64,000 nucleotides of DNA from Gari tellinella (lineage: Eukaryota; Mollusca; Bivalvia; Cardiida; Psammobiidae). The notes beneath the pieces were generated by a model. It had not been told where the DNA came from. It made no database searches and saw only the letters and a program-made list of their open reading frames with translations. The DNA lies in contig OV277858.1 of the NCBI GenBank assembly GCA_922989275.2, positions 97,140,794 through 97,204,793 on the forward strand, read 5' to 3'. Position numbers and translations under genes: made by a program. Within the stretch, counting starts at the first letter, position 1, and each line of letters starts with the position of its first letter. Shown here piece after piece: positions 31,540 through 42,055 of the stretch.

Positions 31540-32629
31540 GAAGTGAAGCCATGCTATTAAAACCAATAAAACAAGGGCCTGTGTACGTGTTTAATGCAGG
31601 TAATTGTTTATATAATCAAACGCAAAACGAAACTGTGCATGCGTATTTCACGCCATTCACTGCATATTGCACGATGAAATATGACTTATCCGGTATCAAT
31701 AATTCCATCAACCTTTCCCTTGATGATGGTTACATTAGGGATAAATTCGACTAGATACTATTCATTTCGTTTCAATACAATCAAGGGAGGGGTCAAATTC
31801 AAAAGTAGCAGAATTGCTAAACCAGGATATTACTAAATTGAACTCTACATTTTAACGAATAAAAAGGCGACTTTTACGTTACAGTTATTCTTTAAATACC
31901 GATGAGTATCTTCACTATAGCTTCTTACATTTCTTAAATGTACATTGACATAACGTAACGGCTGTTCACGTCTAGAGCACGGAATACTTTTTTACTTATT
32001 AAGCTCTACAATAGTAGATAGGCTAGAATATTTTCATATTTATATGTTAGCCATGTACACATGAATAAATTAGGGTCTATAGTGGCTGAACAATCAGCTT
32101 TTGCCAATGACGTTAACGTCACTTTTTAATTTGTTTTGATCTACGCTAGAGATGTTCATTTTAACAATGCACCTAATATTATTGTGTGTTTATATCCCCA
32201 ATAGAACAAAGATTTATGGTTCGTGCTATGTTTTGGACGAGTTCACGTGCATTTAACATGCATTTCAGATTGTTGTTGTTCATTTCATTTTTCTCACGAA
32301 AGTCAGCGTTGTTTTCATTTCATTCCATTTACTGATGCTAGCCAATGCACTGTGCAATATATAAAGCAAATCCAAAGTCTTATTCATGCGATAAAAAGGT
32401 TTAAGGTATGCACAGTTTCTTTTGCATTTGAGTACATAAATATAAAAGAAGGCATAATGTTGGAGCCTACTGTTTTACTGCTATCGTGCTGCAATCCATT
32501 GTCATTCACTAGCACTATCTATGCAATTATTTAGAAAGTTTTAATAGAGAGGTTGTGTGAATGTCGTATTCCTTGTGTGCCTGAAACTTCTATTATTTTC
32601 ATGACCTAGTTTGGATGAAATAAATTGAC
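31540..32629. other. Unassigned 1.09 kb
   Basis: Open frames of 67 and 103 codons (31551, 32223) lack recognisable domains. No repeats of the local families. Confidence 0.35.
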
Positions 32630-32839
32630 TTAACCCATTTACGCTTAGTAGTTCCATGTTTATATTTTGGATGTGATCATTTTTAATCTGGTATTACTTC
32701 TCATTTTGGCTGTGATAAAAAAAATCCTGCTGGAACACCGTGTAGACTCAGTTCAGACGCCGCAATATGCAGCGTTTAATCTGTGTCTGCACTGTTTGCT
32801 TATGCCCCATTTATGGGACACTATGTGCAAATGGTTTAA
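32630..32839 (+). mobile_element. MITE-F (210 bp)
   Basis: TTAACCCATTTACGC to TGCAAATGGTTTAA. Core 1 is CCGTGTAGACTCAGTTCAGA..GTCTGCACTGTTTGC with a CGCAATATGCAGCG stem. Confidence 0.8.
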
Positions 32840-32921
32840 AACAAACAAATAAATTTACGGTAACTTGCAAATTACAGTTATCATTTTATGCTTAAACGAG
32901 AACGTCAGGCAATTCAATTAA

Positions 32922-33400
32922 ATGATAGATAGATAGATAGATATTTGATTGATTTAAACTATACACAGGATCTCATCAATACAAATATGATTTCACAATA
33001 CATAGTAATAGATGCATGTGATAGATACATGCAAATACTTTACACACTATATTCCTGAGATCCTAACAATAAATATACTTTGACTTATTTATCATTTAAT
33101 TCAATTGTAGAATATGTCAAATTCCGAGGATGAGCCACACTCAAACCTTTTTCTGAGCTTAAATCTCTTCTAATAAATATTAAGAGAACCTTATTAAATT
33201 CCTTTTGAAGAATTCAGATGATGTAGAAATTTAAACATACTAGGTCTATTGAAATAATATGGTTTAATATATGGTCTCCTTATTTGATTATAGGCCTGAC
33301 ACCCTAAAACAAAATGAAATTGATCTTCAATTTCATTTTTTTTCACAAAAGACACAAATATAAATGTAGATACATACTTTTTAGACTATTTATATGACAT
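32922..33400 (-). mobile_element. LINE 3' end: C-terminal coding piece, 3' UTR and (GATA)n tail
   Basis: Read on the minus strand: coding remnant, stop, 3' UTR and then a (TATC)n tail. The 3' UTR recurs at 16860 and 6640, so one LINE family left at least three ends here. All are 5'-truncated. Confidence 0.75.
33194..33379 (-). pseudogene. LINE reverse-transcriptase polyprotein, C-terminal remnant (61 codons)
   Basis: The frame contains IEDQFHFVLGCQAYNQIRR followed by PYYFNRPSMFKFL and ends at a stop at 33194-33196. The HF-x(3)-C-x(2)-Y..IR..Y pattern with PYY..RPSM..F is what I know from the C-termini of molluscan LINE proteins of the type at 61.4 kb (family knowledge, not a search). An in-frame stop at about 33380 ends the readable part. 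It is the last tenth or less of the protein and not functional. Confidence 0.65.
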
Positions 33401-33764
33401 TATACATGTAGTGGACACCAGTCAATTGAAGTCGAACGTGTTCGGTTTTTATGTGCTTACATTTTTTATAATCACGAGATGGCGGATCGTCCTTTGTTTT
33501 TGCATCACACATGTCCCTAGCGACCACTCAAAACAAAACTAATTATCAGTCATAGTCCTTACAATACTTAGGAGAATCGTCAAGCCTATAGGTTATATAG
33601 GCGCTTACTATACTTTGCCTTTTTCCTTACGTATTGAATCGTTGTTTGGAGCACGGTAAAACTAACATCTATGAACATCTATCGTCTGAACTGAGGCATT
33701 TGCTGACAAAATAGGGAAGGTTTTCATCAGGCCCAATGTTATCAACCATTTGAGTTTACCTTGG
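33400..33764. other. Unassigned stretch
   Basis: Nothing recognised. Confidence 0.3.
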
Positions 33765-33870
33765 GTCGTAGGTCGTTCTCAAGCAATTAATTGGTCCGAT
33801 TTGAGCTGTTGCTCAAATCAGACCAATTAAAAGAGCCTGTGAACGGTCTATCTCTTTTAAAAACGTTTTA
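33765..33870. mobile_element. Palindromic element family J, copy 2
   Basis: AATTGGTCCGATTTGAGC and GCTCAAATCAGACCAATT form a near-perfect hairpin at 33788-33829. GTCGTTCTCAAGC and GTGAACGG are outer flanks. Confidence 0.65.
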
Positions 33871-34086
33871 TAGCCTTGGAGCTTGATAAGACTGCAAGCT
33901 CAGAAAGAGTCTATAGACTCCACTGCACAACCTGACCATGCATATTCTTTAAGACTTGTCTGGTCTGGAGCTATACTGTCTTCAAAACGTGCCAACAAGC
34001 TTTTACATGTAGCAGGAGAAAGATAAATTGTTGCATTGGGTTGACTCAACGCTGTCATCGCCAATACGGTCGCTATCAACAACACT

Positions 34087-34140
34087 ATTGATATTGTCTG
34101 CGCGAAGTATACTAGTTAGTCCAGCATTGCTCTCTTGTGG
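34087..34140 (+). repeat. Flanking direct repeat S2 (unit 1)
   Basis: TTGATATTGTCTGCGCGAAG ... GCTCTCTTGTGG directly precedes the MITE-A at 34141 and recurs at 34399-34455 before the next MITE-A. Confidence 0.7.
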
Positions 34141-34399
34141 TACAGTGGAGAAGACGTTATGCTTTTCAATAAACGCGTTTATACAAAAACTATATGGTCC
34201 AGTGCAAACAGTTTGGAGCAAGATCAGACGCCGGGTAACCCGGCGTCTGATCAGGCTTCAAACTATTTGCCACTCAGATAAATATGAGTATACATGTATA
34301 TTCAGAATTGTGAAAAAAATGTCCTTTTCTAGGTTTTATTTCGATGCGTTTGCGTTTCATTTGCGTTTACACGGGATAGAACGTATTCTTCACTCTATA
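34141..34399 (+). mobile_element. MITE-A, full length
   Basis: TACAGTGGAGAAGACGTTAT to TATTCTTCACTCTATA. Core 1 at 34204-34270 is intact. Confidence 0.88.
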
Positions 34400-34455
34400 T
34401 TGATATTATCTGCGCGAAGTTTACATTGCAATACTGTCGTATTGCCCTCTTGAGG
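34399..34455 (+). repeat. Flanking direct repeat S2 (unit 2)
   Basis: TTGATATTATCTGCGCGAAG ... GCCCTCTTGAGG, about 85% identical by eye to 34087-34140, with a 9-10 bp insertion. Confidence 0.7.
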
Positions 34456-34459
34456 CAGT

Positions 34460-34670
34460 TACAGTATGGAGAACGTTATGTTTTGCAATGAAATTAAATA
34501 AATGCTAGTTTTCTGACAATTTATTTTGTTTAGTTTTGCAAGAAGCTTCGGTCTGACAAGACTCCCGGTCACCCGGCGACTTATCTAGCTCTAAACTATT
34601 TGCAATGGCAATAATTGTTTCAGCATACATATAGCATTTATTGGTGAAGAATAACGTATCCTCTACTGCA
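34460..34670 (-). mobile_element. MITE-A, worn
   Basis: TACAGTATGGAGAACGTTAT start; core reduced to TCTGACAAGACTCCCGG..CACCCGGCGAC; right end TAACGTATCCTCTACTG. Confidence 0.7.
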
Positions 34671-34714
34671 TAATTATCTATGTCCGCTTTCGCCCTCACG
34701 ACCATAAGTAGTTG

Positions 34715-34770
34715 GGCATACTATTTTTCCCTTCGTCCGTCCGTTCTTCCGTTCGTGCACATATCCTAAA
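34715..34770. repeat. Tail-like CCGTCCGTTC segment
   Basis: CCTTCGTCCGTCCGTTCTTC, CGTTCGTGCACAT resembles in reverse the GGATGGACGGGCGGAGG tail at 56470. This kind of segment often ends diverged molluscan repeats. Confidence 0.35.
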
Positions 34771-34980
34771 TTGTTTGCCCTAAAGTTTGCAAGCTAACTG
34801 GTATAATATTATAGTTTACAGGATGTTTGCATTTATACCACAACGGTATATGTGATCAGGAGTTTGGTTAACATGTTCTTAAATTACACGAATTATGGTA
34901 AGTGTAATTAATAGATTTTGCACCATATGTGTCATACATGCACATTCACATCTCTAGTTATTGTCTTACCATAATGCAGA

Positions 34981-35222
34981 TATAGTTGAATGTTATTATT
35001 TCCCAATAACCGCGTTTACGCTAAAACTATTATTACCGTTGCAAACACTTAGGAGCCAGATCAGACGCCATCAAACCTGGCGTCTGATCAAGTTCTGAAC
35101 TGTTTGCCCCTCAGATTAAGATCACTAAAATGTTTCAAAAGTGTAGTTTTCTCCATATTATTGCAATGCGATTGCGTTTCGTTTGCGTTTAAACGGGAAA
35201 GAATAACGTTTTTACTTCTGTA
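34981..35222 (+). mobile_element. MITE-A, left end worn
   Basis: TATTTCCCAATAACCGCG, core 1 (35038-35105) with a changed stem GACGCCATCAAACCTGGCG, right arm CGTTTGCGTTTAAACGGG, end TTTTTACTTCTGTA. Confidence 0.75.
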
Positions 35223-35262
35223 TGTACAAGCGTATCTGTCAAGGCGCAGTGTCAGTTATATT

Positions 35263-35451
35263 TACAGAGCGAAAGATGTTATTATTTCCCGTTTAAATGT
35301 AAATGAAACGCACGCGCACTGCAATGAAATGTAGAGAATGTAATCTCTAACGATTGAGTTACACATATAATATGGCTCAAAACTGTATGCAATGGACATA
35401 CTATTTTAGCATACACGCGTTTATTTGGAAAGAATAACTTCTTAACAATGC
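35263..35451 (-). mobile_element. MITE-A, core mostly lost
   Basis: TACAGAGCGAAAGATGTTAT, CCCGTTTAAATGTAAATG; core trace GGCTCAAAACTGTATGC; right part ACACGCGTTTATTTGGAAAG. Confidence 0.6.
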
Positions 35452-35454
35452 TTA

Positions 35455-35520
35455 TATTATTTCTTTCATTATACAATGATGATTTATGTAGCGATCTTTT
35501 CACACATTAGTTCTACGTCC
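35455..35520 (-). repeat. LINE-like 3'-end scrap
   Basis: GATTTATGTAGCGATCTTTT, CACACATTAGTTC resembles the (ATT)n LINE end at 27315-27345. Confidence 0.35.
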
Positions 35521-35639
35521 AGGACGCCTATACTGGATTTTAGTGTAGTTTAATGTCTAAGTGGGAGTTCGCACCACTGACACACATGTGGCCTCCCGGA
35601 CCATATCGTTGATTGCGCATGGCTTGTTCATGTCATTGG

Positions 35640-35869
35640 TTAACCTTTTTTATGCCCAGTGGATTCTGAATTGTTAATATATTGGATTAGTCTATTATTT
35701 CTCAAAGGGATGCCTGGTCAAAATTTTCATTTTCATTTTGTTTTATATTGAATTTCCTGTCAACAAACAGTGTAGACTCTGATCAGACGCCGCATGATGC
35801 GGCGTCTGATCAAAGTCAACACTGTTTGCCTTTGTTCTGTATATGGGATCTTGGGTCCAAATGGGTTAA
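35640..35869 (+). mobile_element. MITE-F, full length (230 bp)
   Basis: TTAACCTTTTTTATGCCCAG to TTGGGTCCAAATGGGTTAA. Core 1 is ACAGTGTAGACTCTGATCAG with the CGCATGATGCG stem. Confidence 0.85.
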
Positions 35870-36288
35870 GCTAACTATTGTTGGTTATGTTTACTTTGAA
35901 ATATTGTTCTAGTATGCAACACAGCCTAAGTATATCCCATCGAGCTTGGGGCCTGACCAGAGCTATCCTCTTATCTTCAACTACATTTCTAATAATATTG
36001 GGTTATATCCAGTATAACGTCAACGCAGTTGACTTCGTACCCGACACCGACGTATGCAACACAACTCGTCAGATGATCCAAAATCATAATAAGACCATGT
36101 GCATAATGATATGATAATATATTAGAGTATAACTTTTTCCGAGAGACTTTAATTTTTATTGCAATTCCGATTATTGTCAAAGCGGTCTAACGTACCAACA
36201 ATAATTATTGCAAAACTGGATTTTTTTCCAATTCCGGTTGCTTAAAAGAAATATTGAAATACGACAGGCTTTTCATCTGGAAGCATCT
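35870..36288. other. Unassigned stretch
   Basis: A 78-codon frame (35878-36114) has a hydrophobic middle but no recognisable family. No repeat match. Confidence 0.3.
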
Positions 36289-36530
36289 GGGGCCCATTTC
36301 ATAAAACTTCGTACGACAAAACGATCCTAAGTCAAAACTTCAAAATACATCTAATTTCTGATGTCTCTATCTAATCCTGTCTTGTGGTATCTCTTTGGAA
36401 TCGTCTTTTCAAGACGATTCCAAAAAGATGCCACATGACAGGATTAGATGGGGAAATAAATTATAATTGATACTTTTATAATCTGACGTACGACAATATT
36501 TGTCGTAGGAAGTTTTATAAAACGGGCCCC
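36289..36530. mobile_element. Palindromic element family I, copy 2 (242 bp)
   Basis: GGGGCCCATTTCATAAAACT against AGTTTTATAAAACGGGCCCC are the ends. Inner CTTTGGAATCGTCTTTTCAA against AAGACGATTCCAAA. Homologous to 2350-2588, whose outer ends are worn. Confidence 0.85.
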
Positions 36531-36636
36531 TGACTTTTTTTGTATTCTACTTCCCATATTGTTTTAACATGAATATACTCTGTCTGAATGCTGGTAAAGT
36601 GTCCCACGATGCTGCGGATAGTATCTCTTCCACCGT

Positions 36637-36783
36637 TTATGTAATCTGCTTATGTATGTTGTCTGCTTTAATTTGTCAAGATTAGTTTTGTGACATTTTT
36701 ACCGAAATGCTACTGTTATGCGTCCTCTGATCTGGGCCCATGTAATTCGGCGTCTTACCTGGATCAAAACTGTTTTCAAATGT
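36637..36783 (+). repeat. D/E-type arm with worn core 1
   Basis: GTTGTCTGCTTTAATTTGTC and GTCCTCTGATCTGGGCC..CGGCGTCTTACCTGGATC. The termini are not identifiable. Confidence 0.45.
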
Positions 36784-36976
36784 TCACGAGGTCGTATTCA
36801 TCACTTATACAGTTATGATATAAGCTTTTTTATATGAATAGTCATTATGCACTAGACTGACACAAACGCTTATATCCAGAGTTTCCCAGTCTATCCAGCT
36901 TTATAAATAATGCAAATTGGATTAGATGCAGGTCCTTCTTTAAGCATGTTCCTGCCAATTGCGATTTGACTTCCAT

Positions 36977-37046
36977 TTCCAAACAGTTTGGAGCCAAATG
37001 AGACGTCACGTGACGTGCCGTCTCATTTGGGTCCAAACTGCTCGAA
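36977..37046. repeat. Core 1 hairpin with a new stem
   Basis: CAAACAGTTTGGAGCCAAAT, GAGACGTCACGTGACGTGCC, GTCTCATTTGGGTCCAAACT. The stem differs from all others but is self-complementary. No shell is recognised. Confidence 0.65.
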
Positions 37047-37259
37047 ACTCGTTTTTAAGTTCCTTTAATTAAAAACTGAATAAATATTAAATGAATGTTT
37101 CTTGCAGAAGACAGACCCATAAACGAGTCTACGACAGGGTACTGGTTAATATCATAGATGTGTATATGCCTAATCCTAGGAGACTGAATATTAGATATGA
37201 TTTGCATGACCTTCGGTGGAATAAGGCTGTACTTTCATTGCCAGTAGAAAAAATATATG

Positions 37260-37510
37260 TACAGCGGAGAAAACGTTCTTCTTTCCCGTTTAAACGCAAA
37301 CAAAACGCAAACGCAAAGCACAAAAACGTAGAAAAATACAGCATTTGGACAATTCTGACAATTCATATTCATCTTAGTGGCAAACAGTTTGGAGCCTGGT
37401 CTGACGCCGGGTTATCCGGCGTCTGATCTGGCTCCAAACTGTTTGCAATTGATATAATAGTTTAAGCGTAAACGCGTTTATTGGGGAAGAATAACACTTT
37501 CTGCACTGTG
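37260..37510 (-). mobile_element. MITE-A, full length
   Basis: TACAGCGGAGAAAACGTTCT to CACTTTCTGCACTGTG. Core 1 (37380-37446) intact apart from TGGTCTGACG. Confidence 0.88.
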
Positions 37511-37723
37511 CTCTGCGGACTGTACGTATATATAATTGACATACAGAGTAGATAAGGTTTTTGTTTTCGTTTTACCTTTGCACCACTGCTTGGTTCTATA
37601 ACCGTCTTGCTGTCAAAACATTGTTACCATCGACATTTTTAACCGTTTAGCAAACAAAACATCGCCTGCTAACATTTTCCGTCCACAATGCTATGCTGAA
37701 TTCAAATGTATGAGTAATTTTAT

Positions 37724-37925
37724 GTAGAGTTGGGAAGACGTTATTCCTACGCATTTAAACGCAAATGAAACGTAAATATATTACAATGTACAATAACATT
37801 TAGAAAAGGACAATATTTTGATATCTCTGAATGTTCATTTTAATCTGAATGATAAACAGATGTTTTCCTGACCAGACCTCAAGTGACTCTTCGATTTGTC
37901 AGGTATCATACGTATGTTTGCAGTT
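37724..37925 (-). mobile_element. MITE-A, right part missing
   Basis: GTAGAGTTGGGAAGACGTTA, ATTTAAACGCAAATGAAACG; worn core GATGTTTTCCTGACCAGACC. Confidence 0.55.
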
Positions 37926-38324
37926 TGCATCAGGTTTTGAGTAGTATAGTTTGCAGGAGGAGAGGAAAAATTTATTTTGACCTACGTGGTGTGAATAGTG
38001 TACTTACATTGTGTTTAATCGCGAAATGACGTGACAGCTCTCAGTAAAAGAATGACCAATCAACCTAAAAAACAACAGTTCGTTGCCTGCTGCATGGACA
38101 ATGAAAAACATAACCTTTCTATAGAGAGTTTCAATTTACCTAACTCCTACATTCAGCAACCGCATTCCTATAGAAACGGTTTGTGGTTGTTTTTTCTTTC
38201 ACATAATGGGCGTTTCATTTGTTTGGATGTTCGTTCGTACCTCTTTACAAAATTCAACAAATCAATTCAGACTCATAACAATTGGCACAAGGCTCAAGAA
38301 AAATCCGTTAGTAATTCAACTTTT
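37926..38324. other. Unassigned stretch
   Basis: A 118-codon plus-strand frame (38031-38387) runs into core 1 at its 3' end; no domain seen. Probably chance. Confidence 0.3.
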
Positions 38325-38530
38325 CCGATACGCATGCTAGCGGTTCAGTGCCACAGTGATTACCTTTGCAAACAGTTTGGATCCTGATGAGACGCCGCTT
38401 TAAGCGGTGTCTCATCAGGATCCAAACTGTTTGACGCGCTTACCCTTTTTTGAAAAGAGATTTAGAAAATTTCATTTTTAGAACAGTTACAGACGACAAT
38501 TTCTGCAAACGAAAAAATACTAAGCAGGAT
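38325..38530 (-). mobile_element. MITE-D variant
   Basis: ACGCATGCTAGCGGTTCAG is the inverted end of the variant at 22197. Core 1 (38368-38432) is GGATCCTGATGAGACGCCGC with an almost perfect mirror. The arm has ACAGACGACAATTTC. Confidence 0.7.
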
Positions 38531-38671
38531 TGTTGCTTAATCCTGTGATGTGTGAGTGTTCATTAGATCGTCCAGTAGAGACAATTCTAATGATAAATGA
38601 CATTATAGAGTTTGTTATATAAATGACGACATAAGCATTTTGGAAACTCAACCTTATATTGAGCTCTATTG

Positions 38672-38740
38672 GTACTGTTGAGAAGACGTTATTCTTTTCA
38701 AATAAACTCGTTTGTACTCTAACATTATGGTCACTATACG
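38672..38740 (+). repeat. MITE-A left-end fragment
   Basis: TACTGTTGAGAAGACGTTAT, TCTTTTCAAATAAACTCG. Confidence 0.6.
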
Positions 38741-39162
38741 ACATTTCTTCTCACCTGGTTTGGAGGAGCTAACCTTTGGCAAAGACAAACTTATTTGCAT
38801 TTGATTCTAGGGGTGATATATATACTCAGCGTCACTAGAAAGTTACCACCCTATACACCCCTATAATTTTGACAAAAATAGTATAATGTGCAAAATACTA
38901 GTACGATATCGATTTTGAATTAAATGTGAAGTAACGAGCGCTTATATTGTGTCGATACTGTGCTCTCCTTTTCTACCACGGACGTCACGTGTCAATTGAC
39001 GTTTACATACAAAGTATACATGTATAGATGAATTTTGTGCGCTGAACCGTGACTGAGCTTTTCTATTTATAGAAGTTGCAACCATTCTAAGTTATAGGTA
39101 AGTCAATATTGCGGCATTCAGCTAATATATACAATAAGAACGTCCTTGCAATCTGTATGTTA

Positions 39163-39230
39163 CCGTGGTCGAGATAGTAGCGTAGTGTCTGAATGAAAAC
39201 GTAAGGTCATAAGTTCGATACCCAGCAGAG
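39163..39230 (+). repeat. tRNA-like unit, plus strand
   Basis: A box-like TGGTCGAGATAG and B box-like AAGTTCGATACCC in tRNA spacing. Followed by T8 and ATT repeats, then a tRNA-like unit on the other strand. Confidence 0.5.
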
Positions 39231-39283
39231 TTTTTTTTATTATTATTATAATTTTTTTAGTGATACGTAATGAAAATTCAATC

Positions 39284-39358
39284 GCCGCGGCCGAGAATCG
39301 AACCACGAGTCTCTTGATTGCCGGTCCAGCATGCTAACCACTACACCACAGCGGCCAG
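39284..39358 (-). repeat. tRNA-like unit, minus strand
   Basis: On the minus strand GGTGTAGTGGTTAGCATG (A box region) and GTGGTTCGATTCTCGG (B box region) are clear. T-stem pairing has mismatches, so I call it tRNA-derived rather than a working tRNA. Converges on the unit at 39163. Confidence 0.6.
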
Positions 39359-39549
39359 CCGATTCCTCATGACGTTAATGACGCTATATACGCAATGAAA
39401 TTTTATCTTAGACGATTCACGTTGATATATATCTCCTATTATCGTGAACTTATATATACTTAACGAATCTTCTAACTGTGCACTTATATATGGTATCATA
39501 TCTCCGGCGCTAATGGTCAGATCGTGTTTAAACTTTGCAGAAATCAAGA

Positions 39550-40422
39550 AGACATATTTCTGATTGTAATATATTTACTTTATTTAATACAAAACAAAAA
39601 ATATATAAATTTGAACGAAAAATATGAGTGAGTAAAAAAAAGTTGGTTTCTCAAAAAGAGAGAGGGGACGTATACAGAAAACTCAGGTGCGATTCCCTAC
39701 TTGTATTCTCTGGTTATTTCAGATACCCAGTGTAAAGAACAGTTAATACATTGGGATACGGTTTTAATAAAGTCTTACCTGATGGAATTGGTCAGACAGG
39801 GGATCGATTGCACTACCCCTGGTTTCGTAGTCGAGCGCGTTACTCCTCGACCGCGTCCGACGGTGAGTGTAACAAACAGTCATTAAAACAGTCTTTATTG
39901 TCAATTTAGTCAAACAAACAGTGTTTATTCGATAACGCCTTTGTCCAGCATCGTTTATAACAACCTGACGTCAACGTCATATCGACGTACCGCATAGTTG
40001 AACGGCTATTCAACGTCGCTCGATCAAGATATTCGTCCAACAACATGTTTTCTGAATGTGCGGCTTGATAGTGAATGCACGAGAAAAGTTTCGAAACAAT
40101 TTCAAACCAGTTCCCGATTTTCTCGTGCAACTTGGGTATTTTGTCGTTTCATGGTTCACTAGGTCTTCCAACACAATTTTTTAAATTTGATAATGATTTG
40201 ACAGACTAATGTCCGTCAATAGCCAACACGTAAGAAATTGTGCAGAAATTCTTATAAACAAATGATATATAGCGAAAAGAAAAGTGCACAGTTAGAAGAT
40301 TCGTTAAGTAGTACATACACACAACGACGATTGCCAAAAGAAACTCGTAGTAATCGTGCGGTATTAATATAATTATATTACGCTTATTACATGTCTGTAA
40401 TGCCACATTCTTCAGACTGAAC
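39550..40422. other. Unassigned interior of the 3.4-kb element
   Basis: No motif recognised. A 74-codon minus-strand frame (39906-40130) has no family resemblance that I can name. Confidence 0.3.
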
Positions 40423-40599
40423 ATGCCGCGACGTACGAAACCATCGCGTCCGTATTCTAAAGATGCAATGGAGCTGGTAGAAAATGTGTATGCATTCTGC
40501 AAGAAGGAGAAGAAGGAGGGATTGACCCGCTTGTCATCAACTTGGCCTCAGATTTCGAGACAGACGGTTCCAGCAGTGAAGGGGGAGACTGATTGTTAG
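40423..40599 (+). pseudogene. N-terminal fragment of a second transposase-like protein (58 codons)
   Basis: The frame begins MPRRTKPSRPYSKDAMELVE and continues NVYAFCKKEKKEG before an early stop at 40597. A basic start followed by PYSK..M.L...VY.F...EK.NG is a pattern I associate with N-terminal DNA-binding regions of DDE-type transposase-like proteins common in molluscs; this is memory of a family, not a search. The frame is distinct from the Tc1-like transposase downstream and shares no register with it. It suggests a second element nested inside the 3.4-kb one. The rest of the protein is missing. Confidence 0.4.
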
Positions 40600-41034
40600 A
40601 ATTAAATTTTAATGATTAATAAATTATAAATATGCATGAAATAAATGTGAAAAAGGATAAACAAAAAATCCAGATTATCCAGATTTGTTTTGATTACCAA
40701 TTAAAAAATAGTGTACAAAAACCCTATTGGTATTGGAACCTTTCAACTTTTTACAAGTAGCCCTGTACGCTACTAATTGCTCTAACTCGGTCATTAATTT
40801 AAATTCGACACAGAAAGCACAATGTCCTTTTTAAACGGTAAAAGGTAGGTAACTCCTGAACAAATACATTGTTTATAACGCGTTTTACCTCTACTGGTGG
40901 ACTCGTCCTAAAGGTCACAGCTCACGGATCAAAATCCGACTATACTCGTATTTTATCACGAACGGTTTGTGGTTTATGAATGTCAGTGTTCATGCCAACA
41001 TAAAGTTGCTAAAATTCGTAAAAGATTTGCTCAA

Positions 41035-42055
41035 ATGGGACGTTTGACCGGCGTTTAACGTCAGCAGGCCCGTTGGTATGGTCGACGCCAGGTTACCGTT
41101 TCGCGAAATAGATGGTTGCGTGGGTATTCTCACCAAACGATCACGAAACTCGTCCAGGGACACCATCAGACAGTGTCTGTGGCTGAAAGGCCGCGCCCAG
41201 GACACCCAAAGGTGACGTCAAGACGTACTGGCCGTCAAATAGTCCTCTCGCACCTTCGCACTAGGGTCTTGTCGGCTACAAAGACGGCACGAGAGACTCC
41301 AGGACTTCATAATGAACAGATACCCGCATCTACTTTGCGCATTCGCTTAAAGGGGACAGCGTTTCGTGTTCAAAGGCTTACTGGGGTAACGTTTTAACAC
41401 AAGTACGTCAACAAAACCGGGAAAAATTGATGTACGTTGCACCGGAAATGGCTAAATCGGCAGTGGCAAGGTGAACTTTTTACCGACGAATCCAGATTTT
41501 GTTGAGATATGGTCTACGGGCGAAAGAAGGTATGGAGACGTTGGGGGAGAACGGTATGCTAACTGTTGTGTGAGACAGGCCATGCGGTGGGTTTGGGGCA
41601 GTTCAATGGCGTGGACAGGCATAGCTTGGAGGCATAAAACACTACTCGTCGTAGTTTATGGAAATTTGACGGCACAGCGGTATGTTGACATCATCTTAAG
41701 ACCAGTTGTTTTCCCGTTTCTACAGACACATGGTGACGTTAACGTCTACTAACAAGACAATGCCCGGCCCCACTCTGCAAGGTTTACGCAGGGTTTCCTG
41801 AGAAACAAAACTGTCAATACACTTCCTTGGCCTGCTTGCTCGCTAGATCTCAACCCTATAGAGCATTTGTGGGACCAATTAGGACGTGCAGTATATGACG
41901 CTCGATGTCGCGTCGGGGACCGTCTCCAGCTCACCCAGGCCCTCATGGACGAGTTTGAGGCTATTTCCCAGTACCGCATACAACGTCTGGTACAGAGTAT
42001 GCGGCACAGAACCAACCCATTCCTTCGTGCACAAGGAGGTCATACCCGTTCCTGA
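41035..42055 (+). pseudogene. Tc1/mariner-type transposase, broken by stops and frameshifts
   Basis: Recognisable in order: an N-terminal stretch starting at ATG 41035, interrupted by a stop within 30 bases; VQGHHQTVSVAERPRPGHPK (41152-41211), the linker region of the paired-type DNA-binding domain; a catalytic-domain segment with GERYANCCVR and WRHKTLLVVVYGNLTAQRYV (41540-41690); then, after the stop at 41750, QDNARPHSARFTQGFLRN and WPACSLDLNPIEHLWDQLGR (to about 41890), which contain the second D and the E region of the DDE triad. It ends ..GGHTRS at the stop 42053-42055. Length, about 340 codons, fits the family. Multiple breaks make it inactive; the right TIR lies about 190 bp past the stop, a normal distance. 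Confidence 0.9.

Noticed and set aside
38031..38387. A 118-codon plus-strand frame
   Set aside because: Ends inside core 1, lacks motifs, and the flanks are MITE remnants.
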